Source: an uncultured Maribacter sp.
Lineage (GTDB): Bacteria > Bacteroidota > Bacteroidia > Flavobacteriales > Flavobacteriaceae
Assembly: GCF_947500985.1 (NCBI RefSeq)
Contig: NZ_CANMTX010000004.1
Span: forward strand, 62,001-126,000
Length of the DNA stretch: 64,000 bases
Direction: 5' to 3'
The stretch's first letter is position 1. The number at the start of each line of letters is the position of its first letter. The position numbers and the translations under genes were made by a program. The notes below the pieces were generated by a model. It did no database searches and was not told the DNA's origin. It saw nothing but the letters and a program-made list of their open reading frames with translations. Below, one piece after another: positions 38,819 to 47,698 of the stretch.

Positions 38819-41094
38819 AAATTTTCTTCTATATCAATTACATTAATGGTGTTTTCAACAATGTCTCTAATAATATGGTCTATTTCATCTGCCGAGGTAA
38901 ATATATAATTTAGTACTTGTTCTTTTTCTTCTGCGTTCAATTTTCCTCTATCGTCAGTCAATAAATTTATCAAGCCCATTAATCTTGCAACAGGTGCTCT
39001 AACAATATGAGATTGTGTCCATGCAATTTTTTTAAGTTGAGTATTTTGCTCTTCAATCGCGTTTAAGTGTTGCACTTTTGTGGTAACATCTTTACAATTA
39101 GATACTATTCCATTAATAGACGGCTCGTCTAGCTTATTAGTGAGAGTACTTTCTAACCATATCCAATGCCCTTGCCCATGTTTGGATCTATAAGGTTTAA
39201 TACTAACCTGTGAAGTATTTAGAATCTTTATAAATTCAGTATATACGGTATCCCGATCATCTGGGTGTATATGATCAAAAGCATTAGTGCCTACTAATTC
39301 TTCTGGTGCAATATTCAAAATTTTAGTAGAGGTAGGGCTAGCATAAGAGAAAATGCCCTTTTCATCAACAATACTGATCATATCACTGCCTTCTTGAACC
39401 AATGTCTTGTATCGGCGTTCGCTATTTTCTAATTGTAGCTCAGATTTCTTTTTTTCAGTATTGTCTTTAGCAATACAATAATAGACGCGATCTTTTTTAT
39501 CCCAATTAGATGACCATAGCAATGGGACGATAGCTCCATTTTTATGTAGATACCTATTTTCAAAATTGACAACTTTTTTGCCAGATAAAACAGATTCAGC
39601 AGAATTTTCGGTTAATTTAATGTCTTCATCATAAACCAATTCAAGATATCGAGTACCTATAATATCTTTAGGTTCATATCCCCAAATTTGTTTACATGCT
39701 TTATTGACACTTAAGAAATATCCTTCTTCATCAATAGTACAAATAATGTCTAGAGAAGTATCCATAATTTTCTGTAACTCTTCTTTAGAATTTATGAGTA
39801 CTTGTTGAGATAATACTTCTGATGTAATATCTTTAGAAAAACAAGTAATACCTATTTTTTCGCCTTCTTTATTATATAAAAGGTCAAATGAAGTAAGCCC
39901 ATAAGTCGTCCAGAATTTCTTTGGATCTTGAATTTTTTGTTTTACAGAAAATGCCCCGCTTGTAAGAGCCTTATTGTAATAAGATTTCCATTTTTTAGTT
40001 AGTTGAGTAGGTACGTGCTCAGAGAAAACTAAATCACCTTCATTAAAAGGTTTGCCTTGAATTTTTTTAACTAATTGGTGATATGCGGTATTTGCGGTTA
40101 TAAGCCTATATTCTAAATCTATAGACCACATTAAGTCTTTAGTGCTATTAATCATAGCTTCTTGGTTGTTTTTAACTCTTTGAAGCTCTGTGGTATAATT
40201 CTTTTTTTCAGTTATATCTTGCACGGTACCGTACATTAATTGTGGTTTCTTGTCATCACTCCACTGAAGTACTTTGCCCTTGTCTTGTACCCATTTGTAA
40301 TCGCCTCTTTTTTGTAGTATTCTATATTGAACATTACATTCATCAGAAGGATAGCTTAAGCAAGCAAGCATTTTTTTCTTTACCTCTTCTAAATCATCTT
40401 TGTGAATAAGGTTAAACCATGTATCGGTTTTAAATTCTGATAAATTTGTTTTATTTAAACCATAAATATTAAGTGCTTGTTCATTTAAAGTAAGAGAGTC
40501 ATCAATAAGATTACGTTCCCAAATACCAATTCCTGTAGCATTGATAATATTGTTTAAAAGTTTACCTTTTCGTTCTAGGTCTATTTTTTGATCTTCTTCA
40601 ATCTTTTTAGATTTACGTAATTCTAATAGCTGAACTACTTGTTTTGCAAGTGTTTGAAGTCCGTCAATTTGAGTTTTATCGAGGTTTCTGGGTTGGTAAT
40701 CGAGTACACATAAGGTACCAATGCGATGGCCGTTTTCGGTAGTTAATGAAGCACCTGCATAGAAACCAATATTAGGGTCGTTCTTAACAAGAGCGTAATT
40801 CTGGAACCTTTTGTCTTCATGTGTGTTTTTAACAACCATTAAATCTATATCATCGCTAATTATATGTTTACAGAAAGATTCTTTAATAGGGGAACCGCTG
40901 CTATCTAAACCAAAATGAGATTTAAAAAATTGCCTCTTATCATCTATTAAAGAAATTAGGCTTGAAGGTGTATCACAAATAGAGGCAGCAAGTGATGTTA
41001 TCTCATCATAGATGACCTCAGGGTACGTATCCATAATGTCATAAGACATCAATGTTTCTAATCTATTCGTATCTAAAATATTACTCCCGTTCAT
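38815..41094 (-). CDS. GAF-multi-PAS sensor with HisKA but no HATPase domain
   Basis: A soluble 759-residue sensor. A GAF domain occupies residues about 10-165 (ITSLAASICDTPSSLISLID, GTLCVLDYQPR). About four PAS modules follow, at roughly 180-300, 310-425, 435-555 and 560-680. A HisKA-like helix has the putative phosphoacceptor His696 in WTQSHIVRAPVARLMG. The chain ends only 63 residues later, after the second helix; no N, G1 or G2 boxes exist and the stop codon is followed directly by the coupled receiver. It therefore cannot autophosphorylate by itself and would depend on another kinase or act by binding. The start is a clear ATG. Confidence 0.88.
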   Translation of the reverse strand: MNGSNILDTNRLETLMSYDIMDTYPEVIYDEITSLAASICDTPSSLISLIDDKRQFFKSHFGLDSSGSPIKESFCKHIISDDIDLMVVKNTHEDKRFQNYALVKNDPNIGFYAGASLTTENGHRIGTLCVLDYQPRNLDKTQIDGLQTLAKQVVQLLELRKSKKIEEDQKIDLERKGKLLNNIINATGIGIWERNLIDDSLTLNEQALNIYGLNKTNLSEFKTDTWFNLIHKDDLEEVKKKMLACLSYPSDECNVQYRILQKRGDYKWVQDKGKVLQWSDDKKPQLMYGTVQDITEKKNYTTELQRVKNNQEAMINSTKDLMWSIDLEYRLITANTAYHQLVKKIQGKPFNEGDLVFSEHVPTQLTKKWKSYYNKALTSGAFSVKQKIQDPKKFWTTYGLTSFDLLYNKEGEKIGITCFSKDITSEVLSQQVLINSKEELQKIMDTSLDIICTIDEEGYFLSVNKACKQIWGYEPKDIIGTRYLELVYDEDIKLTENSAESVLSGKKVVNFENRYLHKNGAIVPLLWSSNWDKKDRVYYCIAKDNTEKKKSELQLENSERRYKTLVQEGSDMISIVDEKGIFSYASPTSTKILNIAPEELVGTNAFDHIHPDDRDTVYTEFIKILNTSQVSIKPYRSKHGQGHWIWLESTLTNKLDEPSINGIVSNCKDVTTKVQHLNAIEEQNTQLKKIAWTQSHIVRAPVARLMGLINLLTDDRGKLNAEEKEQVLNYIFTSADEIDHIIRDIVENTINVIDIEENL

Positions 41095-41400
41095 TTAATC
41101 CTTATCAAAAGACATGTACTTAATCTAATACTTTAACGTCAAAGTAGGAAATTTCTTTAAAAAAAGAGGCAAAAATATGCTTTAAGTTTACTTTAAACAC
41201 GCATTAGATGTATTTTTTTCTCAATTATGGCATTTTTTAATATTTGTAAGTAGTTATTAATCAGATTTCTAAAATGATTTTGTCAGTTGTATATAGATAA
41301 GTTTGAATTATTTTCAACAAAATAGATATATCGTTCAGAAAAATTTTAGGAATTCGTTAATTAGATACCGTTCATTTCATGAAAAGGCTATTTTTGTGAT
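41095..41400 (+). other. 306-base divergent intergenic region
   Basis: AT-rich spacer between the divergent PAS sensor gene and bioF. Apart from the TATTTTTG box just before bioF I see no gene, hairpin or repeat. No clear BirA-type palindrome is visible. Confidence 0.5.
41389..41396 (+). promoter_or_regulatory. Candidate -7 promoter element of bioF
   Basis: TATTTTTG matches TAnnTTTG. It ends four bases before the bioF ATG at 41401, so a transcript from it would be essentially leaderless, as proposed for glyS. Confidence 0.45.
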
Positions 41401-42558
41401 ATGACCCAACTGCCTAAAAAATTATTGAAAGTATTAGCGAATCGTAAAAAAGAGGAGACCTTTCGCTCTTTAAACTCCCTTGACGGGCTAATAGATTTTT
41501 TATCTAATGACTACTTAGGGTTTGCTACAAATGAAACTTTGTTTTCTAAGACATTTCAGCTATTGTTAACAGAAAATGTAGCATCGAACGGGTCTGGAGG
41601 TTCAAGGCTATTGTCGGGCAATCATAAATTATATAAACGATTAGAGCCTATGCTAAATGGGTTCTACAAAGCAGAAGCGGTCCTAGTGTTTAACTCGGGC
41701 TACGATGCCAATATGGGTCTTTTTAGTGCGGTACCCCAACGTGGCGATTTAATATTTTATGATGAGTTTGTTCATGCCAGTATAAGAGAAGGTATACGAA
41801 TGAGCAATGCTAAGGCATATAGTTTTTTACATAACGATTTGTCAAGCCTAAAGGAAAAGGTAGCGCTAAATACAAGTAGAAATGACCATGAAGATTACGC
41901 TGTTTATATAGTAACCGAAAGTGTTTTTTCTATGGATGGGGATACGCCCGATTTAAAAGCTTTTGCAAAATTTACTACATCTAATGGCTATCATTTAATA
42001 GTTGATGAAGCTCATGCTGTTGGTGTTTTAGGAAGCAACGGGGAAGGTCTAATACCGGAATTAGGTCTTGAGAAAAATGTTTTTGCAAGAACGGTTACGT
42101 TTGGTAAGGGCTTTGGTTGTCATGGTGCGGCAATTTTAGGTTCAGAAGATTTAAAAGACTATTTGGTAAACTTTGCCAAGCCATTTATTTATACCACTGC
42201 GTTAACACCACATACTTTGGCAACCATAATAACGGCACATGAATATTTAAAGGAGTTGGGCGAATCGCCAAATACGTTACTAAAGGAAAATATAGCCTTT
42301 TTTAAATCGCAGTTGAAAGCACATAAAATAGAGAAGTTTTTTATAACCAGTGATACTGCAATTCAAGGATGCTTAATACCAGGGCCTAAAAAAGTAAAAC
42401 AAGTATCTAAAAAACTAATTGATAAAGGTTTCAATATAAAGGCAATTCTGTCGCCTACCGTACCAGAAGGCCAAGAAAGACTTAGAATATGTTTGCATAG
42501 TTTTAATTCTAAAGAAGAAATAGGGTTATTGGTGAAATTGTTAGCTAGTTTTATATAA
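41401..42558 (+). CDS. bioF: 8-amino-7-oxononanoate synthase
   Basis: A 385-residue PLP enzyme that joins L-alanine with a pimeloyl thioester, the first ring-forming step of biotin synthesis. Family signatures: DFLSNDYLGFA, GSGGSRLLSGNHKLYKRLE, VTESVFSMDGDTPDL, DEAHAVGVLG and the PLP lysine in TFGKGFGCHGAAIL. First gene of the biotin locus; a DUF2007 gene lies three bases downstream and then bioD six bases after that, all apparently one operon. Confidence 0.96.
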   Translation: MTQLPKKLLKVLANRKKEETFRSLNSLDGLIDFLSNDYLGFATNETLFSKTFQLLLTENVASNGSGGSRLLSGNHKLYKRLEPMLNGFYKAEAVLVFNSGYDANMGLFSAVPQRGDLIFYDEFVHASIREGIRMSNAKAYSFLHNDLSSLKEKVALNTSRNDHEDYAVYIVTESVFSMDGDTPDLKAFAKFTTSNGYHLIVDEAHAVGVLGSNGEGLIPELGLEKNVFARTVTFGKGFGCHGAAILGSEDLKDYLVNFAKPFIYTTALTPHTLATIITAHEYLKELGESPNTLLKENIAFFKSQLKAHKIEKFFITSDTAIQGCLIPGPKKVKQVSKKLIDKGFNIKAILSPTVPEGQERLRICLHSFNSKEEIGLLVKLLASFI

Positions 42559-42561
42559 TAT

Positions 42562-42945
42562 ATGGAAGATAAATTTTATCAGCTAGCTTCTTTTGAATAC
42601 GTAGCCGATGTGCAAATTGTAAAAGGCAAACTAGAGTCTGAAGGTATACCAGTGTTTCTTAGGGATGAAAACACCTTAAATTCAGATCCGTTAATCAGCA
42701 ATGCAATCGGCGGAGTAAAATTACAAGTATATTCTAAAGATAAAGAACGAGCAATTGCCATTTATAATGAGATAAGGGCTTATGCTGTAGATAATGACGG
42801 AAAAACTATTGTTTGCCCTAATTGCAAGGCTCAAAAATCTGAACCGTATTATAACAGCAAGGGAGTATTTTATAAACTTTTTCCTTTTTTTGAAAAAAGA
42901 AAATATAAGTGCCTAAATTGTGGAATGATCACTAATTCAAAGTAA
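42562..42945 (+). CDS. DUF2007 protein with zinc ribbon, inside the biotin operon
   Basis: A 127-residue protein. Residues 1-75 match DUF2007 (putative signal-transducing, ferredoxin-like fold): YQLASFEYVADVQIVKGKLE, VFLRDENTLNSDPLISNAIG and VKLQVYSKDKERAIAIYNE. Residues about 90-125 hold a zinc ribbon CPNCKAQ...KCLNCGM. It lies three bases after bioF and six before bioD, so it is co-transcribed with biotin genes. Its function is unknown, and no link to biotin chemistry is established by sequence. Confidence 0.85.
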   Translation: MEDKFYQLASFEYVADVQIVKGKLESEGIPVFLRDENTLNSDPLISNAIGGVKLQVYSKDKERAIAIYNEIRAYAVDNDGKTIVCPNCKAQKSEPYYNSKGVFYKLFPFFEKRKYKCLNCGMITNSK

Positions 42946-42951
42946 GAATAC

Positions 42952-43569
42952 ATGCAAAAAATATTTGTAACAGGAATTTCAACAGAAGTAGGTAAAACAA
43001 TTGCATCGGCAATTTTTACCGAAGCACTACAAGCAGATTATTGGAAACCTGTTCAAGCTGGAGATTTAGATAATACGGATACTGATAAAGTTAAAAGCCT
43101 TATCTCAAACAAGAAATCTAAATTTCACCCTAGTAGCTATAATTTAAAAGCAGCTATGAGTCCGCATGCAGCGGCTGAAATTGAAGGTATTAGAATTGAC
43201 AGATTTCATATTAATGAGCCAGAAACAGATAATGACTTAGTCATAGAAGGTTCTGGTGGTATTCTAGTACCATTAAATGAGGAAGATACCATGTTTGATA
43301 TCATCATGCCCGATTATAAAGTTGTGGTGGTGTCTAGAAATTATTTAGGAAGTATCAATCATTCGTTACTGACCATTAACTGGTTATTGCACAAAGGTTA
43401 TGAGGTTTCTGTATTATTTAGCGGAGAGGCTAATCCTCATACAGAAAATATAATTCTTCATAAAACAGGCGTATCCTTGATAGGTAGAATAGATGAAGAA
43501 AAAGAATTTACTAAAGAGGTTATTAAAAAGTATGCCGATAAATTTGAAGGCATTTTAAGAACACTATAG
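42952..43569 (+). CDS. bioD: Dethiobiotin synthetase
   Basis: A 205-residue ATP-dependent enzyme that carboxylates diaminopelargonic acid to dethiobiotin. The P-loop is GISTEVGKTIASA, followed by KPVQAG and the ATP-binding GSGGILVPLNEEDT stretch. Length is normal for the family. It follows DUF2007 by six bases. Its last six bases overlap the end of the convergent glycosyltransferase gene. Confidence 0.94.
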   Translation: MQKIFVTGISTEVGKTIASAIFTEALQADYWKPVQAGDLDNTDTDKVKSLISNKKSKFHPSSYNLKAAMSPHAAAEIEGIRIDRFHINEPETDNDLVIEGSGGILVPLNEEDTMFDIIMPDYKVVVVSRNYLGSINHSLLTINWLLHKGYEVSVLFSGEANPHTENIILHKTGVSLIGRIDEEKEFTKEVIKKYADKFEGILRTL

Positions 43570-45045
43570 TCGCTGTAAAATTTCTGCATTATCTATTGTA
43601 GCAAATACCTTATAGTGTTCCGCTAAATAGGCATCTAGATATTCGTTTTCCTCAACTTCTTTTTTGTTTAAAATTCGTCTGCCTTTTCGTATTACAACCG
43701 TTTTGGGTTGTAATTCTTCCATAATATATTCAAGTTCTTCGATTGAGTTTTTTCTTGGGTTATAAAAAAAAGGAAACAGCTCGTCTCTACAAATATTACT
43801 TGGGTGCGTAGAAGCTGTGGTAGGTGGTAAGGTATCTAAATTCCAGTATCCTATATGATATTCAAAAAACAGGATATTTTTAGTTTCTAAATTATGTTCT
43901 AAAATATATTGCGGAGTAGAAAAACCTTCCCCATTAAAGAAAGTGCCTTTTTCAAATTTGTTCTTTATAACATTTACATATTCCAAGTAACTTTCAGCAG
44001 GTATCAATAACGCGATAAACGCAGCATAAATTGGTAATTTCGGCTTGTACTGTACTATTAAGTTGTAGATGACTATACCAACTAAAATAAGTAACATGGG
44101 GTGTAATTGAATAAGGTAGTGACCATTGATTCTTCCGCCCTTTACAAAAGAGAACAATATCCCAATAATAGCAACTAATAGCAGTTGAACAATTCTGTTT
44201 TTAAAATCAAGCTTTTTGCTTTTGTAGGCATATACAAGAAAAAGTCCTGTAATTACAAAAATAGGTGCTAGTTTAAAGATGGAATATCTTCTGGCTCCGG
44301 TATATTCTAAAGGAGCCAGTACTACAGATTCCCACCATATATATGTTTGATTACTTAAATAATAAGGTATAATAGTTGCTAAAATTACGGTTATAACACC
44401 AGTGGAAAATAACATAATAGAGAAAAAACTACTACTCTTTTTTGTAAATACACCCTCATAAACCAAGTACAAGCCAATAAATAAAATAGGGAAAGCCATA
44501 TTCAATTTCACCATAACAGTGGCACCCATTAAAACTCCTGCCAAGAAAATATAGGCATTAGATTTCTTTGATTGTAGAAGGTAAATAGCAGGCACAAATA
44601 ATGCGATACATATATGTTCAGACATTACACCTTGTAGGCTGCCAAAAAGACTTAATAGAACAATGCAAAACGCCCCAACAAAAATAGAAGCCTTTTTAGG
44701 TATCATAGTAAGTGCTATCTTATAGGTATAAAATGCGGTAATGACCACTAGAAATACACCGGCAAGCCGAATAGCTATAAAACTTTTACCAAATATGGAT
44801 ATAATGGCTGCAAAAAAAGCAAAGGTTAATGGAGGCTTTAAATCCCACAGTTGCGTATAGGGTAGAAAACCATTAGCCCAAGATTGACCTAACAGAATAA
44901 AAGTGCTTTCATCGCGATCTATATAGTCCCTAAAGAAAAAAGGAAAACGAATAAAAAAAGTAATTAAAAAGAATAGGAAGAATACAGCTGTATTCTTCAA
45001 CTCGGAAAAATTTAAAAACGCTTTTTCGTTTCTTTTTAAGGGCAT
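43564..45045 (-). CDS. GT39/ArnT-like membrane glycosyltransferase
   Basis: A 493-residue integral membrane protein with around ten helices. It has the family's N-terminal acidic loop DYIDRDESTFILLGQSW, in which the Asp-Glu pair after the first helix is catalytic in GT-C enzymes. LWDLKPPLTFAFFAAI and the arginine-containing helices IAIRLAGVFL also match. Such enzymes transfer sugars from polyprenyl-phosphate donors to lipid A, glycans or proteins on the periplasmic side. Substrate unknown. It sits on the opposite strand in the middle of the biotin genes and overlaps the bioD end by six bases; I see no repeats or other sign that it was inserted recently. Confidence 0.82.
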   Translation of the reverse strand: MPLKRNEKAFLNFSELKNTAVFFLFFLITFFIRFPFFFRDYIDRDESTFILLGQSWANGFLPYTQLWDLKPPLTFAFFAAIISIFGKSFIAIRLAGVFLVVITAFYTYKIALTMIPKKASIFVGAFCIVLLSLFGSLQGVMSEHICIALFVPAIYLLQSKKSNAYIFLAGVLMGATVMVKLNMAFPILFIGLYLVYEGVFTKKSSSFFSIMLFSTGVITVILATIIPYYLSNQTYIWWESVVLAPLEYTGARRYSIFKLAPIFVITGLFLVYAYKSKKLDFKNRIVQLLLVAIIGILFSFVKGGRINGHYLIQLHPMLLILVGIVIYNLIVQYKPKLPIYAAFIALLIPAESYLEYVNVIKNKFEKGTFFNGEGFSTPQYILEHNLETKNILFFEYHIGYWNLDTLPPTTASTHPSNICRDELFPFFYNPRKNSIEELEYIMEELQPKTVVIRKGRRILNKKEVEENEYLDAYLAEHYKVFATIDNAEILQRL

Positions 45046-45048
45046 CTC

Positions 45049-45076
45049 TTTGTTGCGGTTTATTTCCCGATCTTTG
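45049..45076 (+). promoter_or_regulatory. Candidate promoter of bioA
   Basis: A -33 TTTG (45049-45052) and a near-consensus -7 GATCTTTG (45069-45076) are 16 bases apart. They precede the ATG at 45109 by about 32 bases. The first -7 base deviates from TA. Confidence 0.45.
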
Positions 45077-45108
45077 CAAGATAGATAAAATGAAGAATTA
45101 TAAATTCT

Positions 45109-46383
45109 ATGAAAGTGGAAAATCTATCTACTCGAGATAAAAAATATTTATGGCATCCGTTAACTCAACATAAGTTGGGTAAACCACAATTACCTATAAC
45201 TAGTGCAAAGGGTGCTTTATTGTTTGATGAAGAGGGGAAAGAGTATATTGACGGTATTGCATCTTGGTATACCGTAATGTACGGTCATGCCAATGACGCT
45301 ATAATTTCGGCAATGACCGAGCAAATGCAAAAGTTAGATTTTGTAATGTTCAGTGGTCTAACTCACGAACCGGCAATAGAATTATCTGAAAAATTAATGG
45401 CCATTTTGCCAGATAACCAGGCAAAACTTTTCTTCAACGATAATGGTTCTACAGCTATTGAGGCAGCTATAAAAATGTCGCTTCAATATTTTCATAATAA
45501 CGGAGAAAAAAGAGATACACTAATTGCTTTTGAAGATGGTTTTCATGGTGATACGTTTGGTGCTATGAGCGCATCTGGTCTGTCATCTTACAATGGTCCG
45601 TTTGAAGATTTTCTTTTAAAGGTGATTCGCATTCCTACGCCACAAGAAGATAATATAGATGAAGTAAAAACTAAGCTAACTCAAATTCTTGAAGAGAATA
45701 GCTGTGCAGCATTTGTTTTTGAACCACTGGTGCAAGGTGCAGCAGGTATGAAATTTCATTCTGTAGAAGGATTAGATTTGTTAATCGGTCTTTGTCAAGA
45801 ACAAGAGGTGTTATGTATAGCAGATGAGATAATGACCGGCTTTGGCAAAACAGGTAAGAATTTTGCATCAGATAATTTAACGAATAAACCTGATGTTATT
45901 TGTTTAAGTAAGGCGTTAACGGCGGGTATGTTTCCTTTAAGTATTACCAGTTGTTCACAGAGAATTTATGACCGTTTTCTTAGTGATGAGGTGCACAAAG
46001 GTTTTTTTCATGCGCATACTTTTAGTGCGCATCCTTTAGGTTGTGCAGCTGCTTTGGCGGGAATAGAACTTTTGAATTCTCCAGAAATCTTAGAAAGAAG
46101 AAGCTATATTGAAAATGCCCATAACGTATATGCTAGCAAAATTCAGAATCATAAAAAAGTAAAAGAAGTAAGGGTTATGGGTGCTATTCTTGCCATAGAC
46201 CTTGAAATAAAAATGGAACGTTATGGTAATTTGCGTGATCAACTTTATAGTTTCTTTTTAGAAAGAGGGGTTTTATTGCGGCCTTTAGGTAATACGATTT
46301 ATACATTACCACCCTACGTAATTACAGATATACAACTTCAGAAGATTTACGAGGCGATCACTGAGGCTTTAGATACATTTTAG
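45109..46383 (+). CDS. bioA: Adenosylmethionine-8-amino-7-oxononanoate aminotransferase
   Basis: A 424-residue PLP aminotransferase that uses S-adenosylmethionine as amino donor to form 7,8-diaminopelargonate. Signatures: LWHPLTQHK, IDGIASWYTVMYGHA, FFNDNGSTAIEAAIKM, the PLP-anchoring Asp in DEIMTGFGKTG and the Schiff-base Lys in CLSKALTAGMFPL. It follows a separate promoter after the inverted glycosyltransferase gene and is followed eight bases later by the ketoacyl synthase gene. Confidence 0.96.
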   Translation: MKVENLSTRDKKYLWHPLTQHKLGKPQLPITSAKGALLFDEEGKEYIDGIASWYTVMYGHANDAIISAMTEQMQKLDFVMFSGLTHEPAIELSEKLMAILPDNQAKLFFNDNGSTAIEAAIKMSLQYFHNNGEKRDTLIAFEDGFHGDTFGAMSASGLSSYNGPFEDFLLKVIRIPTPQEDNIDEVKTKLTQILEENSCAAFVFEPLVQGAAGMKFHSVEGLDLLIGLCQEQEVLCIADEIMTGFGKTGKNFASDNLTNKPDVICLSKALTAGMFPLSITSCSQRIYDRFLSDEVHKGFFHAHTFSAHPLGCAAALAGIELLNSPEILERRSYIENAHNVYASKIQNHKKVKEVRVMGAILAIDLEIKMERYGNLRDQLYSFFLERGVLLRPLGNTIYTLPPYVITDIQLQKIYEAITEALDTF

Positions 46384-46391
46384 ATTAGAAT

Positions 46392-47585
46392 TTGAAAGAA
46401 AAAATATCCATAACAGCCATAGCTTCAATGTCACCTTTAGGTAGCACATTAGAAGAAACTTGGCAGTCATATCAGAACGATGACCATTATTTCTCTTTGT
46501 CAGAAATAAATGGTGATAAAACTTGGACGGCTCCTTTGTCTAAATCTGCGAGATTACTAGTAGAGGAACAAAGGGAGTCTGATAGTAAATACAGAAAATT
46601 AGATGACAGTGTCCTATTCGCAATGGTAGCTTCACGAATGGCAGTGAAGCAATCAGGTTGGGAAAACACAGCTGAATTCGGAATCAACATGGGCTCGTCT
46701 CGTGGGGCAACGAAGTTATTTGAGCAGTATCATAAAGAGTATTTAGATACGGGTATTTCATCAACTTTAAGTTCACCAACAACTACATTGGGTAATATCT
46801 CTTCATGGGTATCACATGATTTAGGAGCGACCGGACCAGAAATATCACATTCCATCACTTGTTCAACGGGTTTGCATTCGGTATTGAACGGAGTGGCTTG
46901 GCTAAATAGCGGAATGGCAAATAAGTTTTTGGTAGGTGCCAGTGAAGCTCCGCTGACCAATTTCACCATTGCTCAAATGAAGGCATTGAAGATTTACGCA
47001 AAAGCACCCGATTCAAATTCTGGTTCGGTAACTGAGCGAAGTCGAAGTTACCCTTGTCTGGCATCAGACCTAAAAAAAGAATTTAATTCTATGATATTAG
47101 GCGAAGCAGCTTCGGTAGCTTGTCTAGAAACGGGAGTAGTAAAAAATGCCTTGGCAATAATAGATGGAGTTGGTTATGCTACAGAAATTTTAAAACATAA
47201 TACTTCCATTTCAGCTAATGCCATATGTTTTCAGAAATCTATGAAAATGGCTTTAGGCGATTTAGATGTTACTGAGGTAGATGCTATCGTAATGCATGCA
47301 CCCGGCACTATAAAAGGAGATTCTTCGGAATTCAACGCAATTCGAGAAGTCTTCGAAAATCACATGCCTCAATTGACCACCAATAAATGGAAAATTGGTC
47401 ACACATTCGCAACTTCTGGAATACTAAATCTAGAATTGGCGGTTTTAATGTTACAACATAATAAGATGATTTCAGTACCTTTTATGGAGTCAAAAACTAC
47501 GAATAGAAACCTTAAAAAAATACTGGTAAATGCCGTTGGTTTTGGTGGTAATGCTGTGAGTATTTTAGTAAGTAAGAATGAATAA
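46392..47585 (+). CDS. Beta-ketoacyl-ACP synthase-like protein of the biotin locus
   Basis: A 397-residue thiolase-fold condensing enzyme. The triad is intact: Cys in HSITCSTGLHSVLNG, His in VMHAPGTIKGD and His in KIGHTFATSGILNLE, so it should condense acyl groups. It starts with TTG (46392), eight bases after bioA, and bioB lies about 110 bases downstream, so it is likely part of the pathway supplying or handling the pimeloyl chain; that role is inference. A short insertion, residues about 207-222, is encoded by a repeat-like palindrome at 47027-47052 and reads PDSNSGSVTERSRSY. It is close to FabF/FabB, but it is shorter and divergent. Confidence 0.87.
   Translation: MKEKISITAIASMSPLGSTLEETWQSYQNDDHYFSLSEINGDKTWTAPLSKSARLLVEEQRESDSKYRKLDDSVLFAMVASRMAVKQSGWENTAEFGINMGSSRGATKLFEQYHKEYLDTGISSTLSSPTTTLGNISSWVSHDLGATGPEISHSITCSTGLHSVLNGVAWLNSGMANKFLVGASEAPLTNFTIAQMKALKIYAKAPDSNSGSVTERSRSYPCLASDLKKEFNSMILGEAASVACLETGVVKNALAIIDGVGYATEILKHNTSISANAICFQKSMKMALGDLDVTEVDAIVMHAPGTIKGDSSEFNAIREVFENHMPQLTTNKWKIGHTFATSGILNLELAVLMLQHNKMISVPFMESKTTNRNLKKILVNAVGFGGNAVSILVSKNE
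47027..47052 (+). repeat. Palindromic repeat element embedded in the ketoacyl synthase gene
   Basis: GGTAACT and AGTTACC face each other around the core GAGCGAAGTCGA. This matches a short palindromic repeat that I recall as frequent in Flavobacterial genomes, normally between genes. Here it is in frame and contributes SVTERSRSY to the protein. No other copy is seen in this window. Confidence 0.6.
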
Positions 47586-47665
47586 TCGGATTTTAAATAA
47601 AGTTTGATTTTGTGATGAGGTTATTATTTTAAAACCTCCAATTATTTTTTCAATTTAAATTCCGT

Positions 47666-47673
47666 TATTTTTG
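47666..47673 (+). promoter_or_regulatory. Candidate -7 promoter element of bioB
   Basis: TATTTTTG followed by AAC matches TAnnTTTG and ends 26 bases before the bioB ATG. No convincing -33 element is visible. Confidence 0.5.
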
Positions 47674-47698
47674 AACCCTGGTAACAACCTAAGATTAT

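Noticed and set aside
43564-45045. Glycosyltransferase gene as a mobile insertion in the biotin operon
   Set aside because: No terminal repeats, target duplications, transposase or compositional shift are visible; only orientation is unusual.
47617-47638. GAGGTT...AACCTC hairpin after the ketoacyl synthase as a terminator
   Set aside because: Only six base pairs with a ten-base loop; too weak to call.
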